64,000 nt of DNA from assembly GCA_026708265.1 (NCBI GenBank), contig JAPOVI010000176.1:1-64000 (forward strand). Reading direction: 5' to 3'. Below are positions 63,353 to 64,000 of the stretch, piece by piece. How positions within the stretch are numbered: the stretch's first letter is position 1; every line of letters starts with the position of its first letter. The translations under genes and the position numbers were made by a program. Source of the stretch: Acidobacteriota bacterium. GTDB taxonomy: Bacteria > Acidobacteriota > Vicinamibacteria > Vicinamibacterales > UBA8438. The notes under the pieces were generated by a model, which did no database searches, was not told the DNA's origin, and worked only from the letters and a program-made list of their open reading frames with translations.

Positions 63353-63886
63353 TCAGCGGGTCCTGCCGTCCTCGTCGTTCCAGTAGCGCTCGTACTCCTG
63401 CAGGAACGTCAGGCTCTCGAACGAGCGCATCCGGTCCAGGAAGAGGACGCCGTCGAGGTGGTCGGTCTCGTGCTGTATGACGCGGGCCGCGAAGCCCTGC
63501 GCGGTCATCCGCTGCGGGGCGCCGTGTCGGTCGAGCGCCCGGACCCGGATGTCCGTGGGGCGGGGGACGCGGCCCCGCACGTCGGGGATGCTGAGGCAGC
63601 CTTCCCAGTCCTCGTCGACCGCGGTCCCGAGCGGCTCGATCTCCGGATTGATCATCACGATCGGCGGCAGGCCGCCGTCGGGATCGTCGACGCCGGCGAC
63701 GAAGAGCCGCAGCTCCTCGTGAACCTGGGGCGCGGCGAGGCCGATGCCGGCGTACTCGCGCATCGTCTCGAACATGTCGTCGATCAGGCGCTGGACGGCC
63801 GGGGTGGCGACGTCGGCCGGGTCGAGCGGCGGCGTCGGGCGACGCAGCACGGGATTTCCCATCCGGGCCACCTTCAGGATGGACAT
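63353..63886 (-). CDS. def: Peptide deformylase
   Basis: A 177-residue metalloenzyme that removes the formyl group from new N-termini. All three motifs are present: GIGLAAPQ (47-54), EGCLSIP (metal Cys, about 95) and QHETDHLDG (metal His pair, about 138). Length and the C-terminal helix fit type I enzymes. ATG 63886 follows TATAAT by 8 nt. fmt is not adjacent in this window. Confidence 0.96.
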   Translation of the reverse strand: MSILKVARMGNPVLRRPTPPLDPADVATPAVQRLIDDMFETMREYAGIGLAAPQVHEELRLFVAGVDDPDGGLPPIVMINPEIEPLGTAVDEDWEGCLSIPDVRGRVPRPTDIRVRALDRHGAPQRMTAQGFAARVIQHETDHLDGVLFLDRMRSFESLTFLQEYERYWNDEDGRTR

Positions 63887-63894
63887 GGCGCCGG

Positions 63895-63900
63895 ATTATA
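63895..63900 (-). promoter_or_regulatory. Consensus -10 TATAAT for def (leaderless)
   Basis: TATAAT on the minus strand, 8 nt upstream of the def ATG, with no ribosome-binding site between. The remaining 100 nt to the window edge show no gene and no clear -35 box. Confidence 0.6.
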
Positions 63901-64000
63901 CGATACGGTCCCCGCGCGGGCCGGCCCCGGGGCAGCGCGCGTGTCCAACCCCCAACCGCCTCCCCATCCGCACCACGAGTCGTGGCGATTCTGCCCGTCC

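Overview
The window comes from a very GC-rich (roughly 70 %) diderm bacterium. TolC and HlyD homologues, lipoproteins with lipoboxes and a surface protein with an outer-membrane barrel all point to two membranes. The gene repertoire (Ser/Thr kinases with TolB-type PD40 repeats, a FtsX/MacB-type permease, TPR-PEGA proteins, DUF1684, a double-length ThyX) is most like Acidobacteriota of the Vicinamibacteria type. That assignment is an inference from gene content, not from a marker tree.

Layout. 1-12 kb is an exopolysaccharide locus: a nucleotide-sugar decarboxylase (cut by the window edge), a WcaJ-like initiating transferase, four glycosyltransferases, ugd, galE and an MsbA-like exporter, interrupted by a stand-alone AAA ATPase. 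12-21 kb is housekeeping: yicC-gmk-coaBC-UDG-priA, then an M50 protease, HU, der and a MerR regulator. A tRNA-Pro(GGG) at 21.4 kb is followed by a short island-like stretch with a two-TM protein and a proline-tailed mini-ORF, then a PD40 Ser/Thr kinase that has lost its glycine-rich loop. 25.9-31.4 kb holds a BON protein, a lipoprotein and a histidine kinase/NtrC pair. 32-38.2 kb is one 2047-residue surface protein: ten Calx-beta-like repeats, a putative beta-barrel, then two TolB_N/FlgO-like domains. 38.7-42.5 kb is a carbamoyltransferase-SxtJ-DUF5989-SGNH module.

42.5-57.5 kb is the most unusual region. It is a minus-strand envelope cluster: PKD/PEGA protein, TolC, HlyD, a PI-kinase/HipA-like protein, a Ser/Thr kinase, a MacB-like permease, a beta-lactamase-fold protein and a lipoprotein. 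Three of these end in homologous TPR-PEGA tails. I read it as a candidate envelope signalling/export system with interchangeable periplasmic sensor tails. 57.9-64 kb returns to housekeeping genes: thyX, an MBL hydrolase, a HAD phosphatase, DUF1684, rdgB, rph and def.

Two patterns run through the window. First, several first genes have a -10 hexamer only 5-10 nt upstream of the start codon and no Shine-Dalgarno, which suggests frequent leaderless mRNAs. Second, five single-base frameshifts, all in or next to G/C homopolymers, hit otherwise intact genes (NtrC regulator, carbamoyltransferase, SGNH hydrolase, beta-lactamase twice). This is more likely sequencing or assembly error than real decay, so those genes are annotated as full-length with a frameshift.
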